This document shows, in pieces, positions 22,030-34,417 of a stretch of 64,000 bases of DNA. Origin of the DNA: Gibbula magus (lineage: Eukaryota; Mollusca; Gastropoda; Trochida; Trochidae). The stretch covers positions 11,812,708 through 11,876,707 of the forward strand of contig OW388304.1 of NCBI GenBank assembly GCA_936450465.1, read 5' to 3'. A program made the translations under genes and the position numbers. Positions within the stretch are counted from its first letter, which is position 1, and every line of letters begins with the position of its first letter. The notes beneath the pieces were generated by a model. The model did no database searches, was not told the DNA's origin, and saw nothing but the letters and a program-made list of their open reading frames with translations.

Positions 22030-22150
22030 GGTACCGGCAACAGAGGCACACTCTGAGTAAAGTGTCTTGTCCAGGTTACAACGTACATGTCTCAGTAACT
22101 CATGTGGGATCAAGGACTAAAACTTCAAACTCTCAGATTATCCAGCCATC
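22030..22150 (+). repeat. Possible decayed SINE body
   Basis: Contains 'gagtaaagtgtcttgtccag' then gttacaacgtacatg, phrasing typical of the bodies of some tRNA-derived SINEs. No promoter boxes can be defended, so this is a weak call. Confidence 0.25.
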
Positions 22151-22800
22151 CAGTCAGTGTCATCCATCCAGCAGCACCCATTGTTGCCGAAGTTCACTTA
22201 TATCGATCAGCTGATCAGTGCATAGGATCACGTATACACAATTTATATCATGTCTATCTGATCGACTGAGGTGGGAAGAAGTATCACGACTGGCACAGTC
22301 ACGAGGGTTGATACTTGTCGTCATTGACTTCAATTTTCTGCCTGTATATATAAAGAACGGTATTTATCAGGAAGTCAGATTTTCTATTTATTTCTATTTA
22401 TAATATGTATCTAATCGTTCTTGTACCATGATTAGGTACAAATATGATGTTGAGTCGACTCGAGAAAGAACCTATTATCACATCACCATCATGATATCAG
22501 GAAGTGACAGAGCTTCAATGACGTCAGAGCATTGTTCCATGACGTCAGGTTCTTGCTGTTATTAGTCACTAGATAATATGTTATTTTATAATTTATATAT
22601 TTTACTGATTTATTATAGGTTTATAAACATTGATGTTCTCGGTATTTCTCTGGTTATCACATAATGAAATCCACTAGCTACTAACTTAAACACATAATTT
22701 ACTGTGAAATAAATGTGTTAATAAAGTCGCGAAAAATGTTGTAACAAAAGAACGAAAGCTAGCTTCAGGTCTTTGAAGGGCATTTAGAAGTGGTATACAT

Positions 22801-22883
22801 AGGACATGAAGATTTCCTGGATAACAACTTCTTTAATGTGAAAATACACGACGTTTGTGAGTACATACTCACTCCTTCATCAG
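22801..22883 (-). repeat. Second hammerhead-like PLE 3'-end remnant
   Basis: On the minus strand: CTGATGA (22877-22883), a short linker, a perfect 7-bp hairpin GTGAGTA-TG-TACTCAC (22857-22872), then AAACGTCGTG and 'attaaagaagttgttatcca'. This is homologous to the core and tail at 14.5 kb and laid out like the PLE end at 18.4 kb. The G of GAAA is missing after the stem. Confidence 0.55.
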
Positions 22884-23206
22884 GTGGCTTGATAACTGAT
22901 CAGTAACTCAATACTGAAACTTACAATTTACAGGAGAAAGATTTACGTACATATATATGCAGTCAATGAACAACCCAAAGGCATTTCTACGTATAGACGA
23001 AGATAAATTGGAAATGAAACCTCTGTTAGCGTGCTGTTACATTCTCTTTAAACTGAAGAGTCGATCAACAAACCGGAAGTATTCTGCAGAACATGCACCG
23101 TCTCATCTGTCATTCGGAAACACACTGTTTACAACTGTTTACTTTCTCCCCCTTCGTTAAGATAAATACTAGAACTGAAATGCCATTTCACGAAAACACT
23201 TGAAGG

Positions 23207-23208
<2 letters not shown>

Positions 23209-23259
<51 letters not shown>
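23209..23259. repeat. (TA)n microsatellite
   Basis: Uninterrupted AT dinucleotide run of about 50 bp. Confidence 0.95.
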
Positions 23260-23262
<3 letters not shown>

Positions 23263-24163
23263 GTACGCACAATTATAAATATAAGTATCTAGTGTACAGT
23301 GTACATAATGACGTATAAAATTGTTAAAACATTTAAAAATATTGATACGAAAAGGTGACGTATAATATTGCTACGTTAAACATTGACGGGACATCAATCA
23401 TCATATTCAGCAGTATCTTACAAAGGTTATCTGTCATCATTATAATGATGAATTTATCTTTCCAGATTTACTTATTTGTACCAATAAAATAAAAGTTAAG
23501 AGTTGTACTGTTTTCTATTTATGTGAAAACAGAGAGGTTACTTATGTGCAAAACACCTGCTAACCACAACATCAATAGCGGAGTGGCGCTGGCTTAATGG
23601 AGCATGTGCAATCAGTGATAATTGAAAAAATAACCATAAACACGAATGACAAAAAATACATGTTATTCAATCAACTGACTTGATTGAGCGAGGCGAAATC
23701 TAATGAAGTTAATCATCAAAAGTACGGGAAAGTAGGCCAATAGCCCCTTTATGCCCTGAAATCGCAAATTAGCTTGCGAAGGAATGACTGGGGCTGATAA
23801 GGGCATAACAATAGTTCTTTCCTTCTGACAGCACCATCTACTCAAGCAACTGGTTCCGTAAAAGATGGAATAAACGTGCCATAATCAATGCTCATTTAAC
23901 ATCACAGAGATATTATTCATAAAGTGTGCAGTAGGCCCTGGCGTTAACAGCGTTACCTCCTAATTATGTACATCGGTAGAAGCGTTGTCGTGCTGATGGG
24001 AGAAAATCAATGCCTTTAGAAGATTGTCTCATCATAAAATGTGTAATCATATCATTAAGACTAGGAATGGGATCATTTGATAAACGCATACCAACACTTC
24101 AGAATGGGCCAAGATGAAACCCTTAGAGAAAATGTACTGGAGCAGTTTTTCTTATTTAAGTTT

Positions 24164-24390
24164 TCAAAGGAATATATTTGCAAGGCTTGTGCAATCTTTA
24201 GCTGGAGAGGCAATCACTCCAGGCTGGCTATAAATACGTATGAAATAAGCACTTTCCTGTTCTGAATATAAAAGGAATTTCAATGTATTTGCAAGGATGG
24301 TGCAGTCTTAAGTTCAAGGGAAGATTGGGTTAAGGGAGAATAGAATTACGTATGCAGTAGGCAGTTTCTTCTTGTCAGTGGACTGGATCG
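24164..24390. repeat. Diverged tandem duplication, about 123 bp
   Basis: Blocks starting aaaggaatatatttgcaagg (24164) and aaaggaatttcaatgtattt (near 24287) share order: tttgcaagg.t.gtgcaatctt, a purine block, then tacgtatg...agcactttc. Old duplication, non-coding. Confidence 0.4.
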
Positions 24391-25669
24391 TCACATCGTA
24401 TGCTCCCATTCTACTGGTCTACGATCGGTTCCGATTGCAATTGTGCTCAAAATCGCCAGCGATTTTTGCAATCTGGATGATCTGGAGAATCGAAAATTTA
24501 TCTGGAGTTAATCGGAAATCGTAATCAATTGATATTCGTATGTGAAGCGAAAATGAGTGTTGTCATGCGACGCTTCACGCTCGATCCATCACGGTATCGC
24601 ACCATCAAAGCCAAGCGTTGGCACGTTCCTCCAAAGTAAGACCATCGTTGATGCTTTAACCCCAATTGTGCGACCTACATCCGACAGACAGACATACACG
24701 CAAACACACCGGTATTCAAAGTCGACTACGTTTAATTGCATTATAAAAATTAAGTCAAGGACAAAGCGAACAATAAGACAGTTAGATCATCCTATCCATC
24801 ACGAGAAGACAGTCAGAATGAGAATTGTCTGTCAACGCTGGCTTTATAGCTCCGAATCGAGACCAATGTCTGCTTTTAAATATCTAATGAAATCAAAGCA
24901 TACTGTTTGTGATTTGATTGTACTGTGTGCATAAGACAGACACATGGCGTAAACTGAATGCATTTCACTGCACTACATTTATTGCATCCCCAAATTGTGT
25001 CTACTCGACTATGTTAAAGCAGATACCGTGTCATTTGGATTTCGTTTTGACATAACCTACATTACCTATTCATAAGATCGTCCAAACAGTGGTGCAAGTT
25101 GAAACAGACAGAAGGGGACAGAGTATCAAAATTACGAAAGTGGACTTTTCGAAATTTTGACCATTGGTCAATTCACCGAGCTGTCACTACTACTACGGTT
25201 AATGTTATGGTACATCCGATCCTCACTTCTGAAATTAAAACACTAATAGGTGAAAACTCGTTCGGGATGCAGTTGTATAAAGCTAATATCAGAATATCTG
25301 GATGATAAGGTAAATTTCAATATGTTAAACTACCCAATCTCATAGTCATAGTTTTAGGGTTTCGGTTATTTTGTATAATGGAATTACATCTATGCAACTA
25401 TTCTAATTAATCTATTCGTCTAATTATTTAACATTGGTTTCAGTACTGTACTGGTTGATTCACACCAATCATTCTCAGCATATACCGGTAAACAGCCTTG
25501 TGATATAAGGGTCTAAATATATTTTTAAAATTAGCAGGCCAACAACATTTACAAAGCAAGATGTGTATGTTATACACAGATTCCCCCGGATATAACAATA
25601 GTTTGTAACTATAAGAGCAACGATAAGTTCTAATACTTCGTGTGCATGAGTATGGTTAAGTACCAACAT

Positions 25670-26471
25670 TTCGTGAATGGTTCCTTAGCCAAGGTCAAGG
25701 TCACATGTTTAAAAATCAGGATCTATTCACAATGGATCCACATGTCAAGCTTCAAAGGCCTATCAGTTACCAATGAAAAGTTATGGCCAAGGTTAAACTT
25801 TCACAACATAGTTCCTACACATAGTTTCAGGTCACTACATATAGTTTAAGGTCACAAGGTCAAAACGTATGACATCACAACGGATGCAAATGACAAAGAA
25901 TTAGAGGCCTATCACTGACCAATCAAAAGTTTTGACCAAGGTTGAAATTTTCGAAAAATGGTTCCCGCACCAAGGTCAAGGTATCAAGGTCAAATATGAT
26001 GACTTATCTGAAAGGCCTCACTACAATGAATATGCATGTGAAGCATCAAAGGTCTATCTCTTACAAATTCGAAGTTAAGGCCAAGGTTAATATTTTGGAA
26101 GAATGGCTCCTGCGCCAAGGTTACACGTAAGTTACAAGGTCCAAATTCCCGACCTTTTCTGAAAGGTCTAATCACAAAGGATTCACATGTCAATTATCAA
26201 AGGCTTATCATTAAGCAATCGAAAGTTCTAGCCAATGTTGAACATTTCGAAAAATGGTTCCTGCGCCTAGGTTAAGGTCACAAGTTAAAAAGGTGTGACC
26301 TCATCTGAAAGGTCTCATCACAATGGATTCACGTGTCAAGTATCAATGGCATATCATTAACCAATCCAAAGTTATGAGCAAGGTTAACTTTTTCGGACAA
26401 ACAGACGGAGAAAAGGATGAACAGGTTGAAATCAATATACCCCGGAATGTCCGATTAGGGGGTATAAAAAC
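25670..26471 (+). repeat. Mollusc-type tandem repeat ('ccaaggtcaaggtcac' family)
   Basis: About six diverged units of roughly 120-130 bp. Each contains a 'caaggtcaaggtcac' block, 'caaaggcctatca', 'accaatcaaaagttatggcc' and 'aaaaatggttcc'. The array closes with cggacaaacagacgg and a 'ccccggaatgtccgattagg' hairpin, like the end of the 4.3-4.9-kb element. No conserved coding frame. Confidence 0.6.
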
Positions 26472-28778
26472 GCCAATGCGTAGAAGATAAGATCTGTATG
26501 AACAATGACATAAAAACTAAACATGTAGCAGGTGGCAAAACTGTGTGCATTTATTGCATCGTAACGTATTGGGAAATCTAAAATGAAGCGTTTTTTTTAA
26601 AAAGTGGATGAAATAATGCTGTAAATGGAAATTAAAGTTCTTATCCAGTAAGAATGTTTACCTAATTGCACAACACTGTACTTCATCATGTCGAAATATA
26701 AGAAAAAAAGAAGAAAATAAGTGAATTTGTTATGCAGTTTTGTAACATTAATATTCCGGAAATGTGAGCTTTTTACAGGTAAAGAAGACAAATACGAAAT
26801 CAATCTGCATTAATATCGTTCGTTAACACAGTGTAGAGGGAGAAGTACGATAATTTGCTGTGTAAATACAGGTAAATAGGTGAATCATGGGCATGTGTAC
26901 ATATATTACGTAATTTGTGCAGAATACGGACTTAATTTCATGAAAATATCTACTTGGTTTCGAACAAAGTCATATTATCAATGTCAAATGTATCAATTAA
27001 AGCGCATTGATTGAGTATTTTGATATTATATTTGCATCCATGCGTGCCGGACGTGCCGATATGCATAGTCATACTCTGTCTCCAAATATTTAACAATTAA
27101 ACATTACCATTACCCATATCTATATTTTGTTCTGTTATGGGAAAGTTTCCAAAATTAATGTTTGGCCAATTAACGCGCGTCATTGTCCGTTTTTCGATCA
27201 CAACATCCACGATGGCTCTTTAACACATTGAAGAGTTGAAGGGTGTGTTATGTATTATGGAAATATGTAAATGTTTCTTCAATAGTAGAAGATATCCAAC
27301 AAAATAGGATTCTACGACAGGAACCATGGGAATTGTAATTCATACTTCATGATAGCATGATCGCAGAGAGCAATTCACAGCACGTCTATCATCAATGTTT
27401 GACATGTAATATCAATCCACAATATCAACCACAACACAGTAGGACTGTTGGCTTTATGGGTATTCTTGCGACATAAATTCATAACATAAATTTAAATCAA
27501 AATCATAGTACAGTCAAAGATAAACGTTGACATAAACCATCTATAACAATGGAGAAAAACATGCGAACACTTTCCTATTTGACAAAGAAATCCTTTCCGA
27601 TCGTGTGTCGTCAAATTCCATTTCATTATCTGTCCGGCGATTTTGAACACAATTACAATACGAACAAGTGATATAGGAGCATATGATTCCACCATTAACA
27701 CATTCCATTGGCAGTCAAAACTAAAACTGAAATTATCAACTTGAATCTGATAAATCTGAAAAAAGCGGAAACTATTAATGTATAATTATATAATCGTAGA
27801 TTACCCACAGCCCATGTCGAACAGAGGGAAGCAGGAGTCGAAGAAAGTAATCACAATCGGTTCACCGGTGAAGCATGCACAATGCGATTCCATAACCGAA
27901 TACACCAAACCTATAACCTTCTCTAGCAGTGATGTATAAACCATAACGTTATGCCTACATGTTTACATAATGCAGTTCTGTGGTCGACTATATCCTAAAA
28001 TAAATGACTATTTAAGATAGAAAATGTGCAATACAGTCTAAGAAAAACATTATATTCTATAATCGAAGACAGCTTTAACAAATAATGGCGAATACATGTA
28101 AACTATGATTACTAAAAAGTAGACAACATATATAACATAGGATTCAATAACCGACGAGCTAATAACTTGCGATCAGCTCTTAATGCTCACTAGTGCATAA
28201 TGGTAAGGCGAGATGGTCATAGATCATTCTCTGTCTGAGCCTGCACAGCAATGGTGTAGAAGTTACGAGGTGACGCCAGCCTGGTTTCTTGGCACCCTGA
28301 CAAACACATAGAAGTGCAGGCTGCAGACACCATATAAAGAGCCATTGACTAACTGCTGGTTATTGCCCGGCGTGGATTGCGAGACAGACTCTTCTATATA
28401 TTTCCTTATTCATGACTTTGCTTGGAGTCAATCACGATTGCCTACTACAAGCAAGAGGTTCGAAGGTAATGTTTTGTTCATTAACATTAACTTGTAATTG
28501 TAATTCAATATCATAAAATACGATTCCAGATGGAATTACGTAGGTCTCACACATTACAAACCAATGTGGGGAATTGGTCGTTAAAAACAAAGAACTCAAA
28601 TTCAGAAAGCCATACTTGCATACGTATACAATGAATGAACATTCGTGTACTTTCTAACGACGATCGATCATGACATTTGCATGTAAATAAACATGACATG
28701 AATATATATTATCAACTGGAGTCGTCATCTCATCACTTTGAGAACACATTCCTACTGGTTTGAACTATAATACGCCTC
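26472..28778. other. Non-coding stretch
   Basis: No repeat family or exon recognised. Around 28200-28470 the sequence is more complex, with a TATATAAAG-like string and a donor-like AAG|GTAATG, but nothing ties it to a gene. Confidence 0.35.
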
Positions 28779-28980
28779 CGGGTATTTCACTTATATCACG
28801 GGTACTCGTGTTATTGGGGGAAGAATCGACTGGAACTAGCGAACTACGGGTGGTAGTGCGCTGACATTCATTGTGTTACTGCACCCATATAGAACAGTTC
28901 CCTACAGTAGAGACATAGCTGGGACTCTAGCGGGATTTAAACCCCGGGCCTCTGGATCTGAAGCCGAATGAAGCCGAAGC
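28779..28980 (-). mobile_element. Diverged SINE, family A
   Basis: Minus-strand copy retaining 'tttaaaccccgggcc' (B-box region), the head segment tctgaagccgaa, and distal 'tatttcacttatatcacggg'. More decayed than the 30.0-kb copy; part of the body is deleted. Confidence 0.65.
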
Positions 28981-29262
28981 CCCCACAACCGCGTTCAACA
29001 AATTAGATTATGATCGATGATCGGTTATTAATTTGCATATATGCAAAATGAACGAACAAGTTCTCAATTTATTTTGTTTAGCATTTCATATCATCATATA
29101 AAATCTATTACAACACCTAAAAGATATATTGTAATTGAAAGCAATTCACGCTTTCACGAACAACAACACATTTTCAAGGGTCTTCTAATGGTAAAAAAAG
29201 AGTTCTAATGAATGGTTATGGTTTGGTTAAACAAAGCGGATCCACTTCCCATCCCCGAATTA

Positions 29263-29430
29263 TTAAATGTGTTCACATTAAAATGGCCGCTAGCAGTTTT
29301 CACTTAAATCTTGACAACCGTATTCTACGACTATGGATAATCGGGTTGTGTAATGGGCTGTTTCACCCTCTTAAGTAAAGATATACTGCATAAACTTTTA
29401 TGATAAACGCCAAATATGAACATACACAAA
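29263..29430 (+). repeat. Old dispersed repeat, copy 2
   Basis: Matches 14040-14190 in order: 'aaatgtgttcacattaaaat' plus ggccgc, then ggataatcgggttgtgtaa, then aaatatgaa. Diverged and non-coding. Confidence 0.45.
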
Positions 29431-29960
29431 ATGCAAACTGCCAGCTACGCTGTCTTTAATGATTTTCCATTGATTTGTATTAATTTACGTATTTGTGGGT
29501 GTATCATAACGAATACGATGCTAATTCCCTAAACCACTATTGATTGGATTGTTCATATGACCAGATTGATCTGTTTTCTAAATGTCATAGATCAACCACA
29601 CCCAGAAAATCAAACACATAAATTCCCCTTCACGTCGATGTTAATTTGACATAAATATTCTCAAGCAGACTGGCAATGCATTTATACGTGCGGTTGAAAG
29701 ATAACAAAGATGGTTACAGAGATTTAAAACTATAGAGATTTAATTGTATTGATTACTGCACCTTACGAGTTATTGAAATTGGAAAACGTGCCAAACAGAA
29801 AGCAAGCAAACACCTGGAACATGTTTTTGCCACCCTATACGCCTTACTATGACACTATCTTCCGTTCATACAGAATAACATGGGTTAACTGCAGTTAGTA
29901 AGAAGGTAAACTTCATATATATATATGCCCTGCATGTTACATGTAGCTAAATATGTAAGA

Positions 29961-30256
29961 GTGAGTGAGTGAGTTGGGGTTTAACGCCGCTTTCAAGAGT
30001 ATTTCACTTATATCGCGGCTGCTAGTATTATGGCAGGGAGAAAGTCTGCAACGCTATGTGGCTATGTACTGCGGTGAAACCTGCGAAACTAGAGAACCAT
30101 GGGTGGTACTACGCTGAAATGCAGTGTAGCATTGCACCTTACTGCGTGTAGAACAGTTCTCTACTGCAGACACAGTTGCCGTGCCCCTGGCGGGATTCGA
30201 ACCCCGGACCTCTTGATCAGAAGCCGAACGCGATAACCACTGCGCTATCCCGCCCC
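29961..30256 (-). mobile_element. Full-length tRNA-derived SINE, family A
   Basis: Minus-strand sense: ggggcgggatagcgcagtgg (A box TAGCGCAGTGG), then ggggttcgaatcccgccagg (B box), a body including 'agagaactgttctacacgca', and an end 'gaaagcggcgttaaacccca' with (actc)n tail. RNA polymerase III promoter spacing is right for a tRNA head. Frames through it are repeat-derived. Confidence 0.9.
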
Positions 30257-30417
30257 AATGTTCAGGCGCGGACAACAGTATTAATTAAACAGTGGATCCC
30301 ACGCTGTGCCCTATTGGCAGGCAATCATCCCTCTAGCTCCAAGTGTACCCAAACATAGAGCGCATCACCCAACATGTCACAGCATCATGTACTCCCCTTT
30401 ATCAAACTTTGAATAAA

Positions 30418-30450
30418 AATATAATAATAATATAATAATAATATATTATG
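30418..30450. repeat. (TAA/TAATA)n simple repeat
   Basis: Run of taata units about 30 bp long. It lies about 160 bp beyond the plus-strand end of the SINE and is probably unrelated to it. Confidence 0.8.
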
Positions 30451-30613
30451 GTCTGTTACAGTGTCATGGGTTCATAAAAATCTTCATAAAAGGATGCAAA
30501 TAGAAACACCAGGCCTCAGGCTGTCGAAATGACAGCTTCGACATACATGTAGTACAAATAAAATGCAGTAAAATATTGATAGAATGATTGTTCATATACA
30601 GTCACACGTACAC

Positions 30614-30688
30614 AATACATACATACATACACATCCATCCATCCATCCGTACATACATACATACATACATACATACATAAATACATAC
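30614..30688. repeat. (CATA)n/(CATC)n microsatellite
   Basis: Compound tetranucleotide run: catac units, then catcc units, then catac units again. It produces a spurious VCMYVCMY-type frame on the minus strand. Confidence 0.9.
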
Positions 30689-31249
30689 GTAAGCCACCAA
30701 CCCAAAACAACCCACACCCACAATATACATACAGGATAAATCAATCCAAACTGAATGGATCTGTGTATAACAGTGGAACGTTGTCCTGAAGCTCCATGTG
30801 TCTGTGAAATGCAGTTCTTTTTGTAATAAATTAATGTTCATATGTTCAAAAGGATCGTAATTATTGTCACGCGACAAACGCTGATGATAGGCCATCCTGA
30901 CACTGCTGAGCACCAGACTACAGCACAGACACATTTCGCGCATCAAATACGCCCAGTCGATTTAGCTACCGTCTTCGCTTGTCTCTTTCCAATGATTGAA
31001 TCAGATGAGTTACGAGAGTCGGAATATATATATATACACACACACACACACAGTACACTACCCTCTCTACACCAACTCATGCATGTTTGGATTTTCACTA
31101 GCTTCGGTCGGCAGTTGTCTCTGGAGATATCATTCTTTGGGAACACTGGACTGTTTTATGGAGAGTGTAAATGAAAATGGTTTCTTTTCGCGAGTAGAAT
31201 GCCAAGCAAAGAAACACAAATGACTTTACATGTACCTTAAATGCATGCA

Positions 31250-34200
31250 CTTGAACATTACATTAACACAATAGTAGCTGATCACCCGGATAAACAATTA
31301 TTTCTCGCTGGAGACCTAAATGCTAGGATTAAAGACTTTCATGATTTCATTCCAAATGATAACATTGACTTTATTGTTAGAGATGTTGATGACTATCCTT
31401 CAGATGATTTTGAAATGCCAAGAACTAGCAAAGACAACTTATGCCATAATAACTTTGGGAAAAAACTTATTGAATTGTGCTGCACATTTGGAATCCATAT
31501 CATGAATGGTAGGCTTTTCAATGATAAGGAAGGGCAGTTTACTTGTGTAACACACAACGGTGCTAGCTTAGTAGATTATATGATTGCCTCATCATCTCTA
31601 TTTCCTAAAGTGATTGATTTTGGCGTTGGCACTTGTGATGTGTCTGACCATTTTCCAATTTACTGTTCATTGAATATCCAGCCACCACATGCAGATAGTG
31701 AACACCTGCCACTTGTGTCACCAGATCACCTAACTAATGATCACAGTAATAATAATAGTGCAACATTATGGTCCAAATATGTGTGGAATGGAGATCCAGA
31801 ACACTGTTCTCTGTTTATGTCACAATTCCAGGAATCATTGGAAAACGTACGAAATAAACTGTTTGAGACTATAGACACTAATATTGAAGATTCCTTACAT
31901 GTCTTCACTGAACTGTATCATCAAGCTGCAGACCACTGTAAGAAGATATTTCCAGGTTCTCATAGTTTTAAATACAATTCTCAACCCCCATGGTGGGATC
32001 AGGAACTGGAGCACTTAAAACATATGAAATATAAAGCACTAAGGGATCATAGGGACAGTGATGTAGATATATCCATTTTTAAAACCCTGCGTAAATCTTT
32101 TAAAAAATCTTTCTGCAGTAAACGACAAACCTACTTGGATTCACAAAAGCAAAAACTTATTGCAGCAAGAGACAATCCTAAAGAATTTTGGAAAACATTG
32201 AAACAATCTGGCTCAGCACCAAAATATGACACTCTGAAAGATATAAGCTGTGATGACTGGTTCGCCCACTTCTCTAAGCTCTTAACTGTGACTGCTGATG
32301 ATGAAAATGACTGTAATATCAATCCAGATATGAATGAAGACAATGAGCTAAAAACATTAAATGGTGGCATTAGTGAAAATGAAGTGTTACTCCACATTGA
32401 TAAGCTGGCAAAAAATAAGTCTCCTGGACCAGATGGTATTGCAATTGACTTTATTAAAGCTTCAAAATCCTACATTAGCAATTACTTAACAGTGTTATTT
32501 AACAAGATATTTCATGATGGTATTTTTCCTGTGTCTTGGGGTAAAAGTATTATATGTCCCTTTTACAAATCTGGTGTGAAAAGTAACCCTAATAATTATA
32601 GAGGTATTTCCCTTATTGATTCTGTGTGCAAGATATTTACTTCAATTTTAAATAGCAGGTTAAAGGTGTGGTGTGAGGTGAAGGATATTATCCATGAAGC
32701 TCAGGCAGGATTCAGGGCCAATTATTCTACTACTGATCATATTTTCTGTCTCCAAGCTATGGTACAGAAATATGCATGTAAGAGGAAAGGAAGGTTTTAT
32801 TGTCTATTTATAGATTTCTCAAAGGCCTTTGATACTGTAAACCATAAGGTTCTTTTGTCAAGTCTAAAAAAGGTTGGTGTATATGGCAAATTTTATAACA
32901 TTCTTTCATCAATGTATGGTAGATTATCTGCTTGTGTCAGAACATCTCATGGTCTTTCAAGTTATTTTGATTGTAGTATTGGTACTAGGCAAGGTTGCAT
33001 CCTTAGTCCTCAATTGTTTATTATTTTTATTAATCAGCTTATGGAAAGTATGGAGCAATTTGGAGGCCAGGGTATTTTCATTTCTCATGATGTAAATAAT
33101 TTGTTTGCTCTTATGTTTGCGGATGACGTTTCCTCAGTCGCAGATACTGCTCTCCAGTTACAGAAGAAGATTCATGGTCTTGAACATTTTTGTCAACTTA
33201 CTGGTATGAAGGTCAACATTGATAAGACTAAAATTATAGTTTTCAGGAATAGTGGTCCCCTTAGAAAGTATGAAAAATGGTTTCTCTATGGTCAAAGGTT
33301 GGAAGTTGTTTCACACTACAGGTATTTAGGTCTTGTATTCACCCCTAGGCTAGTCTGGACCAAATCTCAGATTACTTTGGCTTCTCAAGCTAATAAAGCC
33401 CTTATGGCTATCTATAGGTACCAAAAAAGAGTAGGTTATCTGTCATGTGTGGATCTTTTTAGAATATTTGATGCTATGGTTAAACCTATTTTATGCTATG
33501 GGTCAGAAATTTGGGGTGTCACTTACAGTAAAATCATTGAACAGATCCAGATTAAAACATGCAAATCCTTTTTGAAAGTAGGAAAAAATACTTGTAATAA
33601 TATGGTTCTTGGCGAATGTGGCAGATTACCTCTTCAACTTACTTATATGACAAGGGCAATTAAATTTTGGTGTAGACTTTTAACTCTTCCAAGTTCAAGG
33701 CTATCTCATCAGTTTTATTTAATGTTAAAGTCTCTGGATGAATCTGGTCGCATTACATGGGCATCTCATATCAGGAATATTTTATTTAAATTTGGCTTTG
33801 GTTTTATTTGGATTTCTCAGGATATTGGAGATGTTAAGGGTTTTATTTCTGTCTTTAAGCAAAGACTTTCTGATAATCTTTCACAAGATTGGTATTCATC
33901 TCTTCATAATACAGCTTCATGCTCTAATTATATACTTTTTAAGTCCCTCCTGAATGTTGAAACATATCTCAATTTAGATATCCCCCCTTATTTAAAAAAT
34001 TGTTTGATATATTTTAGATGTGGTAGATTTAAACTTAGTTCAGAGACTGGTAGATATAGCAATGTCCCCTATGAATTAAGAGTATGTACTTTTTGTAAAA
34101 AATTTAATCTTAATCAAATTGAAGATGACGTACATGTCCTACTTTATTGTGAGGCCTACCTAGATATAAGGAATGTATTTCTCGATAAATATTTGAAACC

Positions 34201-34321
34201 CCCATTATCACAATACAGTTTTATTAATCTTATGTCTTCAACAAATATAAATGTTATAAATAATTTATGCCTATTTTTATATCATGCAAGAAAAATAAAA
34301 AATTCGGATGTTTTTTTGTAA
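31250..34321 (+). CDS. LINE ORF2-type endonuclease-reverse transcriptase, N-terminus missing
   Basis: Open to the stop at 34321. The first ATG (31241) lies in the duplicated host target site, so it is not the element's own start. Domains, counting from that ATG: the rear half of an exonuclease-endonuclease-phosphatase domain (GDLNAR at 24-29, SDHFPI at 135-140; the catalytic N-terminal part is lost); RT motifs KSPGPDGIAIDF near 395, NYRGISLIDSVCKIF, QAGFRANYSTTDHIF, motif A FIDFSKAFDTVNH near 520, motif B GTRQGCILSPQLF near 581, catalytic FADD near 625 and YRYLGLVF near 693; and a C-terminal CTFC...H...C knuckle near 950. GTRQGC rather than GVPQGS argues against CR1-type clades. An I/Nimb-like clade is a guess. 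Confidence 0.9.
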   Translation, partial: LEHYINTIVADHPDKQLFLAGDLNARIKDFHDFIPNDNIDFIVRDVDDYPSDDFEMPRTSKDNLCHNNFGKKLIELCCTFGIHIMNGRLFNDKEGQFTCVTHNGASLVDYMIASSSLFPKVIDFGVGTCDVSDHFPIYCSLNIQPPHADSEHLPLVSPDHLTNDHSNNNSATLWSKYVWNGDPEHCSLFMSQFQESLENVRNKLFETIDTNIEDSLHVFTELYHQAADHCKKIFPGSHSFKYNSQPPWWDQELEHLKHMKYKALRDHRDSDVDISIFKTLRKSFKKSFCSKRQTYLDSQKQKLIAARDNPKEFWKTLKQSGSAPKYDTLKDISCDDWFAHFSKLLTVTADDENDCNINPDMNEDNELKTLNGGISENEVLLHIDKLAKNKSPGPDGIAIDFIKASKSYISNYLTVLFNKIFHDGIFPVSWGKSIICPFYKSGVKSNPNNYRGISLIDSVCKIFTSILNSRLKVWCEVKDIIHEAQAGFRANYSTTDHIFCLQAMVQKYACKRKGRFYCLFIDFSKAFDTVNHKVLLSSLKKVGVYGKFYNILSSMYGRLSACVRTSHGLSSYFDCSIGTRQGCILSPQLFIIFINQLMESMEQFGGQGIFISHDVNNLFALMFADDVSSVADTALQLQKKIHGLEHFCQLTGMKVNIDKTKIIVFRNSGPLRKYEKWFLYGQRLEVVSHYRYLGLVFTPRLVWTKSQITLASQANKALMAIYRYQKRVGYLSCVDLFRIFDAMVKPILCYGSEIWGVTYSKIIEQIQIKTCKSFLKVGKNTCNNMVLGECGRLPLQLTYMTRAIKFWCRLLTLPSSRLSHQFYLMLKSLDESGRITWASHIRNILFKFGFGFIWISQDIGDVKGFISVFKQRLSDNLSQDWYSSLHNTASCSNYILFKSLLNVETYLNLDIPPYLKNCLIYFRCGRFKLSSETGRYSNVPYELRVCTFCKKFNLNQIEDDVHVLLYCEAYLDIRNVFLDKYLKPPLSQYSFINLMSSTNINVINNLCLFLYHARKIKNSDVFL

Positions 34322-34406
34322 AGCTCATGCAATACATTTTGATATATGTCTGTATTTTGGGCCAATGGCCTTTTACTGAATAAAATGTCTGTCTGTCTGT
34401 CTGTCT
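31250..34406 (+). mobile_element. 5'-truncated non-LTR retrotransposon (LINE)
   Basis: Flanked by the 11-bp direct repeat aaatgcatgca (31239-31249 and 34407-34417), the target-site duplication. The 5' end is truncated inside the endonuclease domain, as expected for incomplete target-primed reverse transcription. The 3' end has a short UTR with AATAAA (34379-34384) and a (TGTC)n tail. The absence of stops over 1,023 codons indicates a recent insertion or a very recently active family. Confidence 0.92.
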
Positions 34407-34417
34407 AAATGCATGCA

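Noticed and set aside
24557..24934. 125-codon plus-strand ORF
   Set aside because: No recognisable domain; possibly part of an unknown repeat, but nothing supports a gene.
28195..28470. Possible promoter plus first exon (TATATAAAG-like string, AAG|GTAATG donor)
   Set aside because: Isolated strings with no downstream exon or conserved frame.
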